From contig NZ_AP022596.1 of NCBI RefSeq assembly GCF_010731895.1, forward strand, positions 4,898,001 to 4,962,000: 64,000 nucleotides of DNA. The letters run 5' to 3'. The notes below the pieces were generated by a model. It saw only the letters and a program-made list of their open reading frames with translations, searched no databases and had not been told where the DNA came from. The translations under genes and the position numbers were made by a program. Below are positions 8,240 through 16,491 of the stretch, in pieces; within the stretch, counting starts at the first letter, position 1, and every line of letters starts with the position of its first letter. Origin of the DNA: Mycolicibacterium helvum (GTDB lineage: Bacteria > Actinomycetota > Actinomycetes > Mycobacteriales > Mycobacteriaceae).

Positions 8240-11200
8240 TCATTCGGTCGGTTCGGTCGCAGCGACTACCGCTGCCGGATCCACCTTCGCGAGTGCCGGC
8301 AGTGGGATGAACCACGGCACACCCGACCACGCTCTAGCGATTGCAGCACGCCCAATGACTTCGTGGCCCGTCTCGGCAAGAAGAGCGCCAACCTCAGCGA
8401 GTTCGCGACTAGCAGGAATTGCGGCGAGAAGGTCGAGAGAACGATCTGTGTGGCCGGCAGTGATTGCCGCTTCGGCGATGATCGGGAGAGCTGCCGTCCG
8501 CTGCGCGGGATCTGGGATTGCGTTTACGCAGGCTTGCGCATGGTCGAGATGACCACTACGTGCTAGTGCAGACGCGACGGTCAGGTAGGCCGAAGCAACG
8601 TCCGTAGGACTAGTGACGCTGCGCACTAGACGATTGGCCAGGTCGGGATCAGATGCAGCCACGCCGGCAGCCATCGCGGTGATGGCACCAGGTCGCTTTC
8701 CTCTGGGAGCGGAACGAATAAGGCTCTCAGCGCGTTGGTGGTCCCCAATACGAGCCAGGGCGGCAACAGCAGCTATCAGCGCCCCGGAGTACTCGATATC
8801 ACGTATGCGTGAATGAGCGAGGGACAGCGCCTCGTCCATGATTCGGCGCGCCTGTTGAAAATCTCCCTCGGCAGCACACTCCTGTGCGATGCTGGCCAGC
8901 GCCGCGACACGAAGAGGTCTGTCGGAGATTCTATTTGCCGTCCTTCGAGCACGTTTCGACTTGCCTCCCTTCGCCAATGCAGCCATTACTACGGACATCC
9001 GCTGAATGGACGCATCTGGATCGTCGTACGTAACGTCCAGCTCGGCCGCGAATTTAGCCGCTCTCGGACGGCCCGCCTCCGCTAGAACCGCCACTAAATC
9101 CGACCGCGCTTCAGAACGTAGGTCGCCGTCGCTCATCAGTAGCAGCGTGCCAACCGCTCTGATGACCCTCCCGTGCCGGCCATACCCGATACTGACTGCG
9201 CTGAGCGTCTTCTCCCAGAGGATGTCGTCGTCTATCTCGGTGAGGCAAGATCTGGCCTTGCGAAACATTCCGTTGGCGGCTAATTCTCGTATGACAGCCA
9301 ACCAGCCCTCGCCGCGCTGAGGACCGCTTCTGACGTTACGAATCATCGCTATTGCTTGTTCAACGCGTCCCGCTCGGACCAACGCTGTGCACACGGCAAT
9401 TCGCTCCGCGGTCCGCTCTGTATCTGAGAACCCGCGAATGACCTGCTCGGCGCGTTCAAGATCACCGCTTCGGGTTAACTGAGTAGCTACGGCCGCCAAT
9501 GCAGCTCGGCGTAACCCATCGTTAGTAAGGGCATTCGCCGCACGCTCCGCCATCAGAACTGAGCCAGATTGGGCATGGGCAACAGCCACTCTAGTCAACA
9601 ATGCTGCCCGAACGTCGTCGAGATCCACACCTTCACACAATGATTCGGCAGACTCACACTGGCCAATCTCAAGTAGCGCAGAGACAATTACCGCCAACAT
9701 TTTGGCCTTCTCAGAAGCGTCTGTCGTACTTGTCGCATCGGCGTTCGCCGCATCAATGGCTTGTCGGTACTTGACGACATCCCCGGATTTTGCGAGAGCA
9801 ACGGCGGCAGTGCATTTCGCAATAACTCGGCCGTAGGGATCGCGGATTGCGAGCTCGGATGCCTCGTCGACAACTTTCGCGACCGAGGAGCGCGACTCAG
9901 TGTCGGCCATTGCGTGGGCAACGACATTCATAGCGGCTGCTCGACCACAGTGATTGGTTATCTTGCGAACGAGGTCCACAGCTATGGCTGGTTGACCGGC
10001 TTTCACTGTCTCCACCGCGACAATCAGGAGGGCCCGGGCTCCGCTCCCCGTCAATTCACCGATCGCGTCGGCAACTTGGCGATGCCATGCGAGAGGCGTC
10101 GTCTGGCTCATCATGAGCGACGGCAATTCGTACGGCAGTGGTCGCACCGATCCCGGTGTCGCCCCTATGATTTCCCCGATCCGCCGCGCTGTTGCGAGGT
10201 CACCAGCGCGCGTAAGCGCCTCCGCCAACCCTGCGAGCAGGTCAATACGTCTTGGATCAGAGTCGGAGATCAAGGAGGCTAATAGCTCGATCCAGTCAAA
10301 GCGTCCTGCGTCCGCCAGAGCTTGTGCTGCAGCGACGAGCGCGCTAACCCGACCTTGCTGCTTCTTGTCGATCCTGAAAAGCGCCGAGTTGAGCTGTGCC
10401 GCTGCGCCGTCTGTCGGGATGGCCGTCGTGGCCGTGACCTCGATTAGTGTTCGCATGCGCCAATGGTCGTCGGGAACTATCGCCACGACGCGACCAGCGA
10501 GCTCGGAGTCGCCGATTTTCGCCAAGGCGAAAGCAACTCGCGCATAGATTTTCGACCTAGAGTCGTTGGTAACCCGGCTCCCCAGATAGACCGCGGTCTG
10601 ACCATCGCCGAGTTCGGCAATCGCCGCGGCAGCCATCGCTAGGTCTTCGCTGTAGTCGGTGTATCTTGGGTCCGCGATAGCGACTGCTTCCATGGCTGCC
10701 CGTCCACAACGCGCGCGGTCGCCCATCGATCCGAACTCCGCTGCCAGCTCAGCCAACGCGCCAGCTCTGCGATTTTTGTCGATGATATTGGACGTTAATG
10801 CGATGGCGTAATCGGACAGTTCGGCCGCGCTATCCCGAGAATCACCGCGAACCATTGCCGCCGCAACGCGTGACAGAGCCGTCGCTCGGAGGCGGGCGTC
10901 GGAGACGTTCTTCAAAACATCCAGGGCTGAATTCGCTTCTGACAACTCGGAAAGCGCGGCCGCGACCGTTATGTACGCCCCATCGTCGCCTCGCGCCTGA
11001 GCAGCTGCCATTGCCCGGTGAAGTTGTCCTTGTTGCACCCAAGCTGTTAGCAAGAGCTCGGGTATAACTGTGCCTCGAGATGACACGGCATCACGGTGTC
11101 GCGCAAGAACGCAAATTCTCGCCAAGTCGGGGCAGGGTTGACGCGCGAGATAATCAATGGCGCCTGTCAGTTCTAGCATCGATGCGGCATCACCGCCCGT

Positions 11201-12289
11201 CATGAGATATAGGCGCTTATGGCGGTCATCATCAGAGGCGAAAAGATACACATCGTCGCCTCGGCCGGCGTTCTTCAGGACGCGGGGATAGTCGAGAAGC
11301 AAGTACACGGGACTAGAGTCAGGCCAGCGCTTCTCGACGTAACTCTTAGCCCATGAATGAATGCGATCCCGGTAATCCGCAACCCGGGGCGCAAGCTGCA
11401 GCTCAGCTTGAGTGAGCAGTTGGTCGTGCGCAAGAACATAGCGGTCTCCGAGCCCTCCTTGAAAAGAGGCTCCGCGTTGTGCCGTCAACAGTCGGCCAGC
11501 CTCGCCTGCCAAGGCGGCAGTGATGTCAGGCTTAACTCGGGACGTCAACTCGGACAGATCTGCGCAGCTGAGTCCACCCTGAGCGGCAACGATAAACCCC
11601 ACCACGTCTCGGAGCAGTGGGTCTTGCAGCGCCCGCTGTAACTCATCTTCGGCACGACGCCCGATCCCGCGAGCATGCGGCGACGGAGGTAGAGGTACTG
11701 AATGCCACTCGAACAGTGGATGCTCGGGTTGAAGCCTCTCCCGGACGAGAGGCGCGCGTCTGCTCGAAATGATAATTCGCAGCGCGGGGTGCGGCCGCAT
11801 CGGTAATTGCGATCCAATACTCGGGGAGCCATCGTCTTCGTCTAAGCCGTCGACGATAAGAGCGATCCGACGCCCTTTCCGCTGAGCCAGTTCACATGCA
11901 GTCTCAAGGAGTCTGCGCCTCAGGTCGTTCAACGCCGGCCCGGTCCAGTCGTTTGGCAATTGCTCACCGGTTATGACAGCTAATTGGGGAACGATCTTGA
12001 AGTTGAACCCCGCTAGATCGCATTCTGTGGCTATTCCACGACGGACAAAAAAATAAGCTGTGTCGACCTCGGAAGGGGGATCGAGCGCGAAAGTCGCCAG
12101 GAGACCCGTTTTGCCAGACCAGGGGTCGGCTTGCAGCCAGAGGTAAGGGCCGTCAGCCTCCAGGAATTGCCTCAGGTCAGCAAGCTCGGCTGACCGATCT
12201 AGTAACGGCCTAGGGGCAAGCTCTGAGACATATAGTCGATATCCCTGTTGCAACGTCGAAGCAGACGCCTGGGATTCGCCGAAATGCAC
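8240..12289 (-). CDS. Large STAND-type P-loop NTPase with C-terminal helical repeats
   Basis: 1349 residues from the GTG at 12289. Order: short N-terminal segment; NTPase with Walker A ADPWSGKT (54-61, where the first Gly of GxxxxGKT is Ala), Walker B IALIVDGLDEDD (142-153) and RIIISSRR (171-178); a middle region to about 370; then about 900 residues of short alpha-helical repeats (A.ALA..GD...A pattern, for example ALTRAGDLATARRI, TQLTRSGDLERAEQVI), resembling TPR/HEAT solenoids. This is the architecture of bacterial NLR/Avs-like STAND proteins, in which the repeats sense a trigger and the NTPase oligomerises. No effector domain is visible in this frame. The frame is open a further 40 codons upstream of the GTG without any start codon, and the upstream small gene ends at a slippery heptamer, so the true N-terminus may come from that gene. 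Function in defence is inferred, not shown. Confidence 0.8.
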   Translation of the reverse strand: MHFGESQASASTLQQGYRLYVSELAPRPLLDRSAELADLRQFLEADGPYLWLQADPWSGKTGLLATFALDPPSEVDTAYFFVRRGIATECDLAGFNFKIVPQLAVITGEQLPNDWTGPALNDLRRRLLETACELAQRKGRRIALIVDGLDEDDGSPSIGSQLPMRPHPALRIIISSRRAPLVRERLQPEHPLFEWHSVPLPPSPHARGIGRRAEDELQRALQDPLLRDVVGFIVAAQGGLSCADLSELTSRVKPDITAALAGEAGRLLTAQRGASFQGGLGDRYVLAHDQLLTQAELQLAPRVADYRDRIHSWAKSYVEKRWPDSSPVYLLLDYPRVLKNAGRGDDVYLFASDDDRHKRLYLMTGGDAASMLELTGAIDYLARQPCPDLARICVLARHRDAVSSRGTVIPELLLTAWVQQGQLHRAMAAAQARGDDGAYITVAAALSELSEANSALDVLKNVSDARLRATALSRVAAAMVRGDSRDSAAELSDYAIALTSNIIDKNRRAGALAELAAEFGSMGDRARCGRAAMEAVAIADPRYTDYSEDLAMAAAAIAELGDGQTAVYLGSRVTNDSRSKIYARVAFALAKIGDSELAGRVVAIVPDDHWRMRTLIEVTATTAIPTDGAAAQLNSALFRIDKKQQGRVSALVAAAQALADAGRFDWIELLASLISDSDPRRIDLLAGLAEALTRAGDLATARRIGEIIGATPGSVRPLPYELPSLMMSQTTPLAWHRQVADAIGELTGSGARALLIVAVETVKAGQPAIAVDLVRKITNHCGRAAAMNVVAHAMADTESRSSVAKVVDEASELAIRDPYGRVIAKCTAAVALAKSGDVVKYRQAIDAANADATSTTDASEKAKMLAVIVSALLEIGQCESAESLCEGVDLDDVRAALLTRVAVAHAQSGSVLMAERAANALTNDGLRRAALAAVATQLTRSGDLERAEQVIRGFSDTERTAERIAVCTALVRAGRVEQAIAMIRNVRSGPQRGEGWLAVIRELAANGMFRKARSCLTEIDDDILWEKTLSAVSIGYGRHGRVIRAVGTLLLMSDGDLRSEARSDLVAVLAEAGRPRAAKFAAELDVTYDDPDASIQRMSVVMAALAKGGKSKRARRTANRISDRPLRVAALASIAQECAAEGDFQQARRIMDEALSLAHSRIRDIEYSGALIAAVAALARIGDHQRAESLIRSAPRGKRPGAITAMAAGVAASDPDLANRLVRSVTSPTDVASAYLTVASALARSGHLDHAQACVNAIPDPAQRTAALPIIAEAAITAGHTDRSLDLLAAIPASRELAEVGALLAETGHEVIGRAAIARAWSGVPWFIPLPALAKVDPAAVVAATEPTE

Positions 12290-12415
12290 ATGCTCCGCGC
12301 GAAGCTCCGTGACGACGTTGTCGCGGCCAGCGACAAATAAATCTCTCCCGGTAGAAACATTCTCAATACGCGCGGCGAAACCGGGGGCTGGAGTCGCGCC
12401 TACTAAGGGTTTGGG
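12290..12415 (-). other. Candidate -1 frameshift site (CCCAAAC) and hidden coding linker
   Basis: On the minus strand the upstream gene ends CGC CCA AAC CCT TAG. The heptamer C-CCA-AAC (12409-12415) fits the X-XXY-YYZ slip pattern, two codons before the stop. After a -1 slip, reading continues as CCC TTA GTA and stays open for 40 codons into the STAND frame, with no ATG, GTG or TTG until 12289. The linker encodes NVSTGRDLFVAGRDNVV, a Gly-Arg-Asp repeat-like segment that reads like protein rather than chance. An 8-nt spacer precedes the GC-rich stretch GGCGCG, which can pair with downstream CGCC or CGCGC. A plain sequencing or evolutionary indel would look the same. Confidence 0.5.
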
Positions 12416-12861
12416 CGTTGCTGCTCGCCTGCGCGTATACCACTGATGTTTACAACACGTGCTTCTATGTCGCTGGCCCTGACGCCGATCGCGCCTGCGC
12501 CGGCGTCTACGTCGTGGACATTTAGTAATTCGGTACTAATTCTGTCTAGGTCGACACCAACGGCGGTCGCCGCGCTCGGTGCATGAATTCGGATCGCCTC
12601 TAAAAGGTAACTGGAGGCGGCGAGCAGTGCGGCATCTCCTTCCGCGCCAGCGTCTGTCAGTATTTCTTTAAGAGCTGCTCGCTGGACCTCCGAGTCAGGT
12701 TTGGCTTCAATGGCTTTGGTGTCAACCTGCGAATATCTCGCCTCTGATAGTAGTTCCTTAACTCTGCCGTAGGCATCCTTTATGGCTTCGGCGACGGTGT
12801 CTGTCAGCCCAGCCGATGCTCCCGCGGCCAGTGCCGCGACGACTATCGAAACGGGGTCCAT
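12403..12861 (-). CDS. Small STAND-associated protein (possible adaptor or death-like domain)
   Basis: 152 residues from ATG 12861, preceded by GGAAGG six bases upstream; a TTG five codons earlier is less likely. The start MDPVSIVVAALAAGASAGLTDT is a hydrophobic, Ala-rich helix followed by AEAIKDAYGRVKELLSEA. From memory this is a recurrent N-terminal module in actinobacterial proteins encoded next to, or fused to, NLR-like NTPases. The centre is helical. The end, GVRASDIEARVVNISGIRAG, has a beta-strand/Gly periodicity like short amyloid or beta-solenoid signalling motifs. It sits directly upstream of the STAND gene on the same strand and may be translated as its N-terminus by -1 slippage. 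The function assignment is inference. Confidence 0.65.
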   Translation of the reverse strand: MDPVSIVVAALAAGASAGLTDTVAEAIKDAYGRVKELLSEARYSQVDTKAIEAKPDSEVQRAALKEILTDAGAEGDAALLAASSYLLEAIRIHAPSAATAVGVDLDRISTELLNVHDVDAGAGAIGVRASDIEARVVNISGIRAGEQQRPNP

Positions 12862-13151
12862 AGTGGCGCCTTCCAACTTGAAGCCCGCAAAGGCGCAGGC
12901 GACTTTGCAGTCACTCTAATGGTGACCATTGACCACGCGTCAGATTGACTAAGGCACCCGCGCGTGGCGAGTCGCCTCCGCGCCTGCTAATCGCGGGCGC
13001 CACCTTTCTGGACGAGTGGGGCACGAATTCCGCAAGTAAGGCTGGACCGGCCACGCTGGATGACGTGGCCTGCCCCACTGACTTTTGATCAACGGGTTGG
13101 GGGTCCGAGACTGTGTGGCAGCGGAAGTCCGGACGGCCGGAAGATGGCCAG

Positions 13152-13174
13152 ATTTGGGAACAAATTTGGGAACA
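13152..13174 (+). repeat. Two direct copies of ATTTGGGAACA
   Basis: Exact 11-base copies at 13152-13162 and 13164-13174, period 12, about one helical turn apart. They lie in the non-coding right part of the island, 450 bp from attR, and may be protein-binding sites (integrase, excisionase or regulator). Confidence 0.4.
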
Positions 13175-13513
13175 CAACGCTGCGAAACCCCCAAAAGCAT
13201 GGGACCCAACGGTACTGAGTGGACTTACACAACGGACTGACCAGCTCTTTGGGATTCGGCGTGATGCCGAAAATGCCCGGTGCCTGGCTCATAACCCAGA
13301 GGTTGCATGCTCGGATCCTGCCCTCGCTACCACCCAAAACGGCCGTCCTCGGCAACGCGATCGAAGCAGGACATGGTCATAGGGCTCGGTGGCACCGCTT
13401 TGGAGCCCGGGCATGGTGGCGTTGACGGCAGGCCAACGAGTCGTTCTTTGAGCCCTAAGCCCGACCTCCCGCTTGGTGTCCGGATACTCGGGGTCGAATT
13501 GAGCCCGAATTCA

Positions 13514-13535
13514 TAGGGCCAAAATAGGGCCAAAC
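13514..13535 (+). repeat. Tandem 11-bp repeat near the right end (candidate integrase arm site)
   Basis: TAGGGCCAAAA then TAGGGCCAAAC, period 11. The 20-base string TAGGGCCAAAATRGGGCCAA is common to this site and 7030-7049 with one difference. In a circular form the two sites would flank the attP core. Confidence 0.5.
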
Positions 13536-13622
13536 TTTCAGACCAAGTGCTCCAGAGGGTCCAATCCGGCCCATCCGCAAGCCTCTGACCAGTGCAAACA
13601 GAAAGTTAGCGGGTCTAAGTCA

Positions 13623-13698
13623 GCCTCACACGCGGAAGGTCGCTGGCTCGATACCAGCCGAGACCACAGCGCAAAAGTCCAGTTCAGAGAGCATATTT
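13623..13698 (+). repeat. attR: right direct repeat of the tRNA-Val 3' half
   Basis: Carries the anticodon arm and T arm of tRNA-Val(CAC) and about 30 bp beyond, but no 5' half, so it cannot be a tRNA gene. The T loop has one change (GGCTCGATACC). It marks the right boundary of the island. Confidence 0.85.
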
Positions 13699-14086
13699 CA
13701 GCGATCCCGCACAGCGCGAGACGGCATTGCCGAGACCGCCAGGGCCAAACGGTCAGTGGACGCGACGTGACTCAATGTGTTGCCACATAAGGACAACGGG
13801 CGCATGGCAGCGTCGCCCAGAGCCGCCGACGAAGTATCCCTCTGTCGTTGAGCGTCCCCACGGCTGATTGATGGCGTGGGGCGATCGCGGGTAGCGATGG
13901 CGAGATTGCGCCGCAGTGCCTGGGCGCTGAAAGTCGCTGCACAGATCGCGGTGGTTCCGCTGTGTGGGCATTTTCCCTCGGAGAACTCGGTACCCTGAAC
14001 CCGACCGGAGCTCCCGCTGGCAGCGCATATCTCGCCCAGAACCGACGTTTTGCCGTGGTGAGTCGCCGATGCGGAGGAAGGGTGCG
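13699..14086. other. Intergenic region right of attR, no gene seen
   Basis: About 390 bp leading to the GAF-EAL gene. Open frames here are short and overlap without family signal. It presumably holds that gene's promoter; I see no clear promoter consensus or terminator. Confidence 0.4.
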
Positions 14087-15385
14087 ATGGATCGGCTGGT
14101 TCAGGCACTGACCGCTTCGGTCGATCCAGCGTCGTTAATGGTCCGCGTCGCTGAGCAGGCGTGTGCGTTCATGGCGAATGCCGATGGGGCCGCTATCAAT
14201 CTGCTTCGCGCCTCCGACAATTCCTATGTGACGGTTTCGGCAAGCGGCGTACTAGCACCTGCCATGGGATTCGTGGTCTCCAAGGACAACAGTTTGCAGG
14301 GCATCGCTGCGCAGGAGAAACACCCCATCCTGATCCACGATGCGCAGGCGGACCGGACGGTGTCGCGGAATGTCCGTGCGATCAACAAGCAGTGGGGCAC
14401 CCGATCTTGGGCGGTGATTCCGCTGTTGCACAACGACAGAGCCATCGGTTCGCTGATGCTGGCCGCCACAGCCGCCGGCGCCTTCACCCAGACAGACATC
14501 GACCCGATGGTCGCTGTCAGCGATTTTGTTTCGGCGTTGATCGGCAGTCAGTCGGAGCTTTCGACGCTGTTGACGGACGTGATCACAGACGGTCAAGACC
14601 GCGGGCAGGGGGCCTTCACAGCTCGATTTGTCGCGTCGGTGATGATGCCGGAAGCGGTCGAGGCCGAGGGGCACCAACTTCGACTGGACGCGCTGCTCGA
14701 ACAGCCTGACGTCCTCGGCGTGGCATTTCAGCCCATCGCGCATCTGGCGAGCCGCAGAACTATCGCCTACGAAGGGTTAGCGCGCTTTCCCGCGCCGATG
14801 GGGTTGACCCCGACGCAATGGTTCAGCACGGCCCGCCGCCTAGGTCGAGGCCTCGACCTGGAGGGCGCCGCCCTACGTGCCGTCTTGGCGGCAGCTCGTG
14901 GCATCCCGAGCGAGTGTCCGGTCTCGGTCAACCTGAGCCCGAGCGCTGTGCTGGAGACGGCGATTCAGGACATCCTGTTAGCCCAGGACCGTCAGCTGAT
15001 CGTAGAGATCACCGAGCACGAACCGTTTCCCGATGACCTCGGCGCGGGCCTGAAGGGTCTGCGCGAACGGGGAATCAAGGTGGCGGTCGACGATGCCGGC
15101 GCCGGATATGCCAGCTTCACTCAATTGCTGCGATTACGGCCAGACATCATCAAGATCGACGGCGAGTTGATCGCTGGCATCGACAGCGATCCGGCAAAGC
15201 GTGCGATAGCCACCGCACTCACGTCGCTGGCGGCCGAGCTGAACGCGAAGATAGTCGCCGAAGCCGTGGAGACGGCTGACCAACTACAGACACTGATTCG
15301 TCTCGGTATCGAATATGGCCAAGGCTTTCATCTAGGTCCGCCGCGGCGTGTGCCTCGCCAGGACCTCGGTGGCGCAATGTCTTGA
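14087..15385 (+). CDS. GAF-EAL cyclic-di-GMP phosphodiesterase
   Basis: 432 residues. ATG 14087 is chosen over upstream starts because GGAGGAAG ends six bases before it. A GAF sensor domain covers about 15-155 (GAAINLLRASD, KQWGTRSWAVIPLL, GSLMLAAT). An EAL domain covers about 205-425 with the catalytic set intact: EGL for EAL (229-231), N282, E308, DD 335-336 (VDDAGAGYAS), K356, E392 and Q412 (GQGFHLG). It should hydrolyse c-di-GMP to pGpG under control of a small ligand or redox signal at the GAF domain. A PAS-GGDEF gene of the same orientation follows after an IS110 insertion, so the two may once have been adjacent. Confidence 0.9.
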   Translation: MDRLVQALTASVDPASLMVRVAEQACAFMANADGAAINLLRASDNSYVTVSASGVLAPAMGFVVSKDNSLQGIAAQEKHPILIHDAQADRTVSRNVRAINKQWGTRSWAVIPLLHNDRAIGSLMLAATAAGAFTQTDIDPMVAVSDFVSALIGSQSELSTLLTDVITDGQDRGQGAFTARFVASVMMPEAVEAEGHQLRLDALLEQPDVLGVAFQPIAHLASRRTIAYEGLARFPAPMGLTPTQWFSTARRLGRGLDLEGAALRAVLAAARGIPSECPVSVNLSPSAVLETAIQDILLAQDRQLIVEITEHEPFPDDLGAGLKGLRERGIKVAVDDAGAGYASFTQLLRLRPDIIKIDGELIAGIDSDPAKRAIATALTSLAAELNAKIVAEAVETADQLQTLIRLGIEYGQGFHLGPPRRVPRQDLGGAMS

Positions 15386-15408
15386 TCGGTGGACTCTTCT
15401 ATGTCTTG

Positions 15409-16491
15409 TCAAGCGGCTTGAGGGTTGGCGTTGGGTTCGGCGTGGAGTTTTTCAAGGGTGCGGTAGAGATGGCGCGCGAGGTAGCGCTTGAGGCAGCGCC
15501 GGATCTCTTTGGTGGTGCGTCCTTCTGCGCGACGTCGTTCGACGTAGGCCTTGGTGTCGGGGTCGTGGGTCATCCGGACGATGACAGCCATGTGCAGGGC
15601 ACGGTTGAGCCGCCTGTCGCCGCCGCGGTTGAGTCGGTGGCGCACGGTGTTTCCGGAGGATGCGGGGATCGGGTTGACGCCGGCCAAAGCGGCGAACGCC
15701 GCTTCGGAACGGACCCGGCCGGCGTGCGACCAGGCGGTGTAGACGACCGCGACGGTGACTGGGCCGATGCCGGTTTTGTCCAGCAAGACAGCGGCCTTGC
15801 TGGCGTGAATGAGATCAATCATGTTCTTGTAATTGGTCGCGAGTTGCTCGGTGAGATCAACCACGCGCTTGGCCAGCCGTACTGCCTCGGCGCGTGCAGT
15901 AACGGTGACAAGGTCTTCGACTCGGGTGCGCCAGCGGGCGACCTCACTAATTTGACTGGCGGTCAGCGGCTTACGCGCATCAACACCCAGGGTGGCCACA
16001 CGCAACAACGCAGTGAGCGCGTTGACAGTCGCGGTGCGTTCGGTCGTCATGTGCTCACGGGCCGTGACAAGAATGCGCAATGCAGCTCGGATGCCGTCGT
16101 CACTTCGGGGACGGCGCAGCTGCTCAGGCTCAAGGGACAACACCGATGCCGCGATCCTGCGGGCATCGAAGAGGTCTGATTTGCCAGTCCCGCGATGGGC
16201 TCGTGCGTTCATCGCAGCCGCCTCCACGACTTCATAGCCAGCTCGCTTGGCTGCCGAAGCCAGGTGGGCTCCGTAGCTGGCGATGCCTTCAATGACCCAC
16301 AGGGTGGCCAATTCGCCTTCGGTGCGCCGCGCGGCCCAGGCGATGGCCCGATCCAGGCCGGCACCGGTGGCTGGAAACTGCTCACTGGCGACCAGCTCGC
16401 CAGTGGCCGCTACCAATACGGCCAGGGTGTGAGTGCGGGCGTGGGTGTCCACTCCGATGACGAACGGGTGGTTGTGCGCAACGATGGTCAT
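15409..16491 (-). CDS. IS110-family transposase (DEDD recombinase)
   Basis: 360 residues from ATG 16491; a longer frame upstream is not needed and lies in the presumed bridge-RNA region. The N-terminal RuvC-like DEDD domain begins VIGVDTHARTHTLAVL, with WVIEGIASYGAHL and KSDLFDARRIA. The C-terminal Transposase_20 region has DKTGIGPVTVAVVYTAW and the serine motif AALAGVNPIPASSGNTVRHR. Both halves are complete and in frame, so the element may be active. IS110 enzymes recombine donor and target guided by a bridge RNA made from the element itself. Confidence 0.9.
   Translation of the reverse strand: MTIVAHNHPFVIGVDTHARTHTLAVLVAATGELVASEQFPATGAGLDRAIAWAARRTEGELATLWVIEGIASYGAHLASAAKRAGYEVVEAAAMNARAHRGTGKSDLFDARRIAASVLSLEPEQLRRPRSDDGIRAALRILVTAREHMTTERTATVNALTALLRVATLGVDARKPLTASQISEVARWRTRVEDLVTVTARAEAVRLAKRVVDLTEQLATNYKNMIDLIHASKAAVLLDKTGIGPVTVAVVYTAWSHAGRVRSEAAFAALAGVNPIPASSGNTVRHRLNRGGDRRLNRALHMAVIVRMTHDPDTKAYVERRRAEGRTTKEIRRCLKRYLARHLYRTLEKLHAEPNANPQAA

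Larger units (their letters stand above)
12862..13622. other. Right part of the island without a convincing gene
   Basis: About 760 bp. Several overlapping open frames on both strands have no recognisable domain or ribosome site and conflict with one another. The stretch holds the 12-bp-period repeat at 13152 and the paired 11-bp repeats at 13514. It probably contains the right attachment arm and the promoter of the minus-strand adaptor/STAND pair (12861 side), plus gene remnants. Confidence 0.5.
6912..13698. mobile_element. tRNA-Val-integrated genomic island with degenerate integrase and STAND cargo
   Basis: A 6.8-kb segment bounded by a direct repeat of the tRNA-Val(CAC) 3' half (6912-6987 and 13623-13698). 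Just inside the left end is a tyrosine-recombinase gene pointing to the tRNA, the usual phage/ICE arrangement, but it is inactivated. Cargo is the STAND NTPase and its small upstream gene. By eye the GC content and codon choice of the interior are less GC-biased than the flanks. No replication, structural or conjugation genes are seen, so this is an integrative remnant or a satellite-like island that can no longer move by itself. Confidence 0.85.

Noticed and set aside
12911..13533. Several overlapping open frames in the right arm of the island
   Set aside because: They conflict with each other on both strands, have no family resemblance and no ribosome sites.
13623..13667. Second tRNA-Val gene
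   Set aside because: Only the anticodon and T arms are present; there is no acceptor 5' strand or D arm. It is the attR copy.
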